DNA of 64,000 nucleotides from Palsa-295 sp963781105 (GTDB lineage: Bacteria > Acidobacteriota > Terriglobia > Acidiferrales > UBA7541). Below the pieces are notes generated by a model. It was given only the letters and a program-made list of their open reading frames with translations. It ran no database searches and was not told the origin of the DNA. Below are positions 60,573 through 64,000 of this stretch, piece by piece (the first letter of the stretch is position 1; the number at the start of each line of letters is the position of its first letter). Both the position numbers and the translations under genes were made by a program. The DNA lies in NCBI GenBank assembly GCA_963781105.1, contig CAWAED010000012.1, forward strand, positions 1-64,000, written 5' to 3'.

Positions 60573-62153
60573 TCATGGCCTGCCGCTTCCGCGGGTGGGC
60601 GGGTCGTTGAGGCCGGCGGCGGCTTGCGCTGATTTCAGGACGTCGTTGGTGAAGAAAAATTTGCCGTCGGTGGGGACCATCATGATTTGCACGCGGTCGC
60701 TCAGGCGCTGCGCGACGGTTAATTGCACGAGCATTGGGTTGGCTTTTAGCGCGGAGGCTTCGAGCTGCAATTTTTCGGCGTCGGCTTGCGAAGTTTGGCG
60801 AATCTCGTTGGCTTCAGCGTCGGCTAGCAGGTTCTGGCGTTCTTTTTCGGCTTTGCCGTCAATCACTTTGGCTTGCGCGGCGGCTTCCGCGCCTTTGATC
60901 GTCTCTATATTTTGCGTCTCGGCGAGCAGCGTGCGGCGTTGCTGTTCGGCTTTGGTGTCAATCACTTTGGCTTGAGCTTCGGCTTCGGCATTTTTCACGC
61001 GCGCTTGCGCCGCGGCGTCGGCGTCTTCGATGGTGGTTTGCTTGCGGGCTTCGGCTTCGAGGCGCGATTCTTCAATTTGTTTTTGTTTCAGCGGCAGGGT
61101 GTATTGCATGGAATCGGATTCCGCCTGGGCCATCAGGACGCGGGTGCGCGCGTCGGCTTCGGCGTGCTTGATCTGGCGGACTTTCTGGGCTTCGGCCTGC
61201 GATTCGGCGATCTTCACTTTTTTCTGCTCGATGCTTTGGTCTACCGTGACGCGATCGTCTTCCTGCTCTTTCAGCAGCAGGCCTTGAAGGCCTTGCGCAT
61301 ACTCCTCGGGAAGCTGCACTTTGCGCAGCAGCACTTCCTTTACGACGATCTGGTCTTCGGCGAGGCGCGCGGTGATGGCTTGCGTTGCGCGCTGGTGGAA
61401 TTCCTCGCGTTTAGTGGAAAAGACGTCGCGCACGGCGTAGTTCGGGCCGAGATCGCGGAAGATGCTGGTGACGACTGGTGCGACGATTTGCTGGTCGATT
61501 GGCTGCGGGAGATTGGCCTGGACGTAATCGAGATGGCGGGGATCGAGCCGGTAACGCACCGTGACGGCTAGGCCGACCGAGAGTCCTTCGCGGGCTTCGA
61601 CGGTGAGGACTTCGAGGCCTTTATCGCGCGGATTTTCGGAGGCGGCGGTGGAATAGACGTTGTCGCGGATGTCGTAGAGCGTGGCGCGTTCGACGAGCGG
61701 GACGATGAGGTGCGTGCCGGGATATAGCGTGCCGGGACGCACGCCGGAAATTTGGCTGATGCGGACGGCGGCGTGGCCGTCGGGGACGACGAGGAAGCTT
61801 TTGCCTAGCAGCGTGCAGAGCGCGGCGGCCACTACTAATTTTGCGGCGGCGTGCCAGCGGATGGCGCGGCGTGGTCCTGGCGTGCGTGGGGGGAGTCGGA
61901 AGCTCGGGCGCGCGGGCGGCGTCGGCGGTGTCACTGACGCGAACGGTGCTGGCGTTGTGCCTTCAGTGGGCGACGGGCCGCCGTTGGCGGTGAAGGTGGC
62001 TTGATCGGTTGCGAGTTTTTCTGCCGGACGCTCGCGGCGTTGCAGGATGCGGTTGAGTTCAAATGCTAGGTAGACGTCGTAGAGGACGATGATTGCTGCT
62101 AGGCCGAGAAAACCGAAGCTGATCGCGAACAACAGCCACCGCAGAAAAAGCAT
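60573..62153 (-). CDS. SPFH/Band 7 membrane protein
   Basis: Predicted 526-residue protein. An N-terminal helix (LFLRWLLFAISFGFLGLAAI) and a second one (about residues 100-120; AKLVVAAALCTLLGKSFLVV) precede an SPFH domain (about 125-310; VPDGHAAVRISQISGVRPGT, VLTVEAREGLSVGLAVTVRY, IFRDLGPNYAVRDVFSTKRE). The C-terminal third is a long Ala/Glu/Gln coiled coil (AEAQKVRQIKHAEADARTRV, AEAEAQAKVIDTKAEQQRR). Such prohibitin-like proteins organise membrane domains or regulate proteases. The ATG at 62153 has AGGAGG upstream. A linker rich in Pro/Thr/Ser lies between the helices. Confidence 0.88.
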   Translation of the reverse strand: MLFLRWLLFAISFGFLGLAAIIVLYDVYLAFELNRILQRRERPAEKLATDQATFTANGGPSPTEGTTPAPFASVTPPTPPARPSFRLPPRTPGPRRAIRWHAAAKLVVAAALCTLLGKSFLVVPDGHAAVRISQISGVRPGTLYPGTHLIVPLVERATLYDIRDNVYSTAASENPRDKGLEVLTVEAREGLSVGLAVTVRYRLDPRHLDYVQANLPQPIDQQIVAPVVTSIFRDLGPNYAVRDVFSTKREEFHQRATQAITARLAEDQIVVKEVLLRKVQLPEEYAQGLQGLLLKEQEDDRVTVDQSIEQKKVKIAESQAEAQKVRQIKHAEADARTRVLMAQAESDSMQYTLPLKQKQIEESRLEAEARKQTTIEDADAAAQARVKNAEAEAQAKVIDTKAEQQRRTLLAETQNIETIKGAEAAAQAKVIDGKAEKERQNLLADAEANEIRQTSQADAEKLQLEASALKANPMLVQLTVAQRLSDRVQIMMVPTDGKFFFTNDVLKSAQAAAGLNDPPTRGSGRP

Positions 62154-62247
62154 GTGAAGCCTCCTTTTCGTTCGAGTCACGCCGATGGCATGTTCGAGCG
62201 TCTTGCTCGAGACGCGTTGCGCTGCGTGATCGTTCGCGCGCACGCAA

Positions 62248-62362
62248 CGATGGCGGTCTGAAGACCGCCGCTACAAATGCGCCTCACTCTTTACATCGCG
62301 CTGAGCTCGAGCGAGTGGCGGTGGCCCAAACCCAGGAGCACAGCCAGGAGTGGCTGTGCCAC
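62248..62362. repeat. Half TTGTAGC element and a CAGCCA/TGGCTG hairpin
   Basis: 62248-62277 is CGATGGCGGTCTGAAGACCG-CCGCTACAAA; 62336-62362 is GAGCACAGCCAGGAGTGGCT-GTGCCAC (8-bp stem CACAGCCA/TGGCTGTG, loop GGAG). The second lies directly after the stop codon of the small membrane gene at 62364 and could stop its transcript. Confidence 0.75.
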
Positions 62363-62363
62363 A

Positions 62364-62564
62364 CTAGGCCGCTTTCTGCTCGTATGACTCGTCGGCTTGA
62401 GGTGTTGCGGCAGCCGCCATTCTTTGGCGCACGGTTCGCGGCTCTGGTTTGGCTGGCATCAAGCGCATCATCAGGACCAGGCTCAGCCACTCCAGACCCA
62501 GCGCTACGGCGAACGAGACGAAGATCGCGCTTGCGGCTCCGACGAAATCGATTGTGTATCCCAT
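62364..62564 (-). CDS. Small membrane protein
   Basis: Predicted 66-residue protein with one long hydrophobic segment (MGYTIDFVGAASAIFVSFAV, then ALGLEWLSLVLMMRL) followed by a charged C-terminus (MPAKPEPRTVRQRMAAAA). CGGAGG lies 9 bases before the ATG at 62564. It is a plausible real small gene just upstream of the SPFH gene on the same strand. No family recognised. The open frame upstream of this ATG does not look coding. 62565-62873 holds no gene. Confidence 0.6.
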   Translation of the reverse strand: MGYTIDFVGAASAIFVSFAVALGLEWLSLVLMMRLMPAKPEPRTVRQRMAAAATPQADESYEQKAA

Positions 62565-62873
62565 GGTCGTGTCCTCCGTTGCGGCTGGGCTGCGTGTGGG
62601 ATGAATGCAGGACGAGCGCCAATGCGCGGCAGTGGCGCGTTTGTCGTGACGGCGTCGCGGCGAGGCAATGTTTTCAATGCGTTGCGAAGTGAAGTTGCCT
62701 AGCGCGAGAGCGACCTGTGCCGAGGGATAGCGCACGAATGCGTGGTGGCACAAACACGTCGTGGAAATTGACACGCGATGGAAGGGATAGAGCGGTCGGT
62801 CGGCGGGTAGCGAGTTGTCGGGAGTTTGCTACTGCCCTGATTGAATAGGCCGAATCGCAGATATAATCCGCTC

Positions 62874-63299
62874 ATGAAAGCACGATTTGCCCTTCTCATC
62901 GGCGCGCTGCTGATGCTATCAGGCACCAGCGGTGGTCAAGAGGAGTGTCACGGGAGATTCAAATCCGGCGAATACAAAGGATTCATGGCGTGCACCGCGT
63001 TCACGCTTGTCATACTTCAGGACCCTTTCAAAGTGCGCGAAGCAAAGGGTGTGGTCTTGCTCCCTGGACGCAAAGACGCGATCCCGAATGTGCTCGTTGA
63101 GTTTCGAGATACCGAGGGAAAAATCATAGCCACAAAGACTGATTCACGAGGGCGGTTCCAGTTTCGCCATCTTAAAGAAGGCACCTATATGTTCAAGACT
63201 ACGCTGTCTGGATTTTCATCCTTAATTGGCACGGTTGTTTTAGACAAAAGGGCTAATAGTCCCAACATAATAGATCTCGAAATGCCCGTCGGAGTCTAA
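62874..63299 (+). CDS. Exported carboxypeptidase-regulatory-like protein
   Basis: Predicted 141-residue protein. A signal peptide (MKARFALLIGALLMLSG) is followed by a CarboxypepD-reg/CnaB-like beta domain: VVLLPGRKDAIPNVLVEFRD, EGKIIATKTDSRGRFQFRHL and KEGTYMFKTTLSGFSSL. In Acidobacteria such domains usually sit at the start of TonB-dependent receptors, but here the domain stands alone. It ends with DLEMPVGV. ATG at 62874. No strong ribosome site is visible. The SDR gene follows 45 bases downstream. Confidence 0.75.
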   Translation: MKARFALLIGALLMLSGTSGGQEECHGRFKSGEYKGFMACTAFTLVILQDPFKVREAKGVVLLPGRKDAIPNVLVEFRDTEGKIIATKTDSRGRFQFRHLKEGTYMFKTTLSGFSSLIGTVVLDKRANSPNIIDLEMPVGV

Positions 63300-63344
63300 G
63301 AGTCATATCCCACGCCACCAGGTCAGGGGAACAGGAGAAAAACA

Positions 63345-64000
63345 ATGTCCAAGAAACTCGAAGGGAAAGTTGCACTGATTACGGGCGGCTCGCGCGGCAT
63401 CGGGGCGGGAATTGCCAAGCGCCTGGCGGCGGACGGCGCGAGCGTGGCCATCACTTACACTAAAGGCGCCGATGCGGCGGCGACAGTGGTAAAGGATATT
63501 GAACGGGGTGGCGGAAAGGCTGTCGCGATCCAGGCAGACGCCACGGATGCGGGCGCCATGAACGCCGCGGTGGAAAAGACCGCCGAGACTTTCGGCCGGC
63601 TCGACATTCTGGTGAACAATGCCGGCACGGCCATTCCGAAGCCGTTCGAGGAGACCACACTGGAAGATATCGACCACATGTTTAGCCTCAATGTCCGCGG
63701 CGCACTCGTTGCGACGAAGGCCGCGCTGAAGCACATGAAGAACGGCGGCCGCATCATCATGATCGGCTCATGCGTCGGCGAGCGCATGATGACGCCCGGC
63801 CTGGTGGCTTACTCAGCAACGAAGGGCGCAATTAAGATTTTCACGCAGGGGTTGTCGCGAGAGGTGGGCGGCCGGGGGATCACGGTGAACAATATTCAGC
63901 CCGGTCCGATTGATACGGATTTGAATCCTGCCGCGGGCGATTGGGCGACGCCGCAAACGGCCAATACCGCGCTCAAACGCTTCGGCACCGTTGACGAAGT
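63345..64000 (+). CDS. SDR-family oxidoreductase (partial, runs off the window)
   Basis: The open frame from the ATG at 63345 (ACAGGAGAAA upstream) reads a short-chain dehydrogenase/reductase up to the window edge, with no stop. The NAD(P)-binding GGSRGIGAGIAKRLAADGAS motif, the NNAG motif, the catalytic Ser in IMIGSCVG, the YSATKGAIK motif (Tyr/Lys) and NNIQPGPIDT are present, all in order. It resembles 3-oxoacyl-ACP reductase (FabG)-like or glucose dehydrogenase-like enzymes; the substrate is unknown. The C-terminus is beyond the window. Confidence 0.93.
   Translation, partial: MSKKLEGKVALITGGSRGIGAGIAKRLAADGASVAITYTKGADAAATVVKDIERGGGKAVAIQADATDAGAMNAAVEKTAETFGRLDILVNNAGTAIPKPFEETTLEDIDHMFSLNVRGALVATKAALKHMKNGGRIIMIGSCVGERMMTPGLVAYSATKGAIKIFTQGLSREVGGRGITVNNIQPGPIDTDLNPAAGDWATPQTANTALKRFGTVDE

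Noticed and set aside
1..64000. CRISPR arrays, insertion sequences and rRNA genes
   Set aside because: No direct repeat-spacer array, no transposase motif and no rRNA stretch seen on either strand.

Overview
The window reads as a piece of a soil Acidobacteriota chromosome (Terriglobia-like). I infer this from gene types rather than from a database search: a DUF7948/SBBP-repeat secreted protein, an HAF-repeat protein, an ABC permease fused to an M1 peptidase, a Ser/Thr kinase fused to a sialidase-like propeller, the C-terminal tail of a TonB-receptor-like protein, many two-component and sigma-54 regulators, and abundant short hairpin repeats between genes. There are no rRNA genes, transposases or CRISPR arrays. 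There is one complete tRNA (Arg-UCG) and one tRNA 3' fragment (Pro-UGG).

Layout. 1-5.8 kb holds small stress-type membrane proteins, a SYLF protein, two unknowns and a groES-groEL pair. It is closed on the right by a broken membrane-protein gene and a tRNA-Pro(UGG) 3' half, which looks like the attachment scar of an integrated island. 6.0-11.7 kb has a kinase/TPR tail remnant, a two-gene exporter/peptidase operon (ABC ATPase, then ABC permease-M1 peptidase) and a TonB-receptor-like remnant beside tRNA-Arg. 12-16.4 kb is a large secreted SBBP protein broken by three frameshifts. 16.6-19.1 kb is a coupled kinase-propeller/MoaD-like pair. 19.2-21.4 kb holds stress-related small proteins (DUF1348, BON, glycine-rich membrane protein, DUF3309).

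21.4-26.6 kb is a sugar-responsive cluster: a ROK protein, a LacI regulator with three candidate operators, a TolB-like exported propeller and a Tat-exported sugar isomerase/epimerase-like protein. 27.2-28.0 kb encodes a Cys/His-rich lipoprotein and a 41-residue Cys-rich exported peptide, probably for metal handling. 28.3-30.4 kb is a decaying accessory block: a truncated DUF262-like gene joined to half of an FRG-domain gene, and another gene split by an amber codon. 30.7-33 kb is DUF72 and two unknowns. 33.3-36 kb is a hybrid MHYT histidine kinase destroyed by a frameshift, a deletion that removed its H-box, and a nonsense codon. 36-37.6 kb is an Ada-AlkA repair protein.

38-51 kb holds exported proteins, a regulator/kinase/lipoprotein operon, ThiO, an esterase and a CHASE4 hybrid kinase. 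51.2-64 kb holds a polysaccharide deacetylase, membrane proteins including an ICMT-like methyltransferase, an NtrYX-like pair, a shortened solute-binding protein, an SPFH protein and the start of an SDR oxidoreductase.

The most interesting signals are: the kinase-propeller-SR-tail/MoaD-like pair; the tRNA-Pro scar implying that the groESL/SYLF block is island cargo; the LacI three-operator arrangement; the Cys-rich exported peptide; the number of freshly broken genes, where the exact lesion can be read; and at least four families of short palindromic repeats, one of which supplies the stop codon of a gene.
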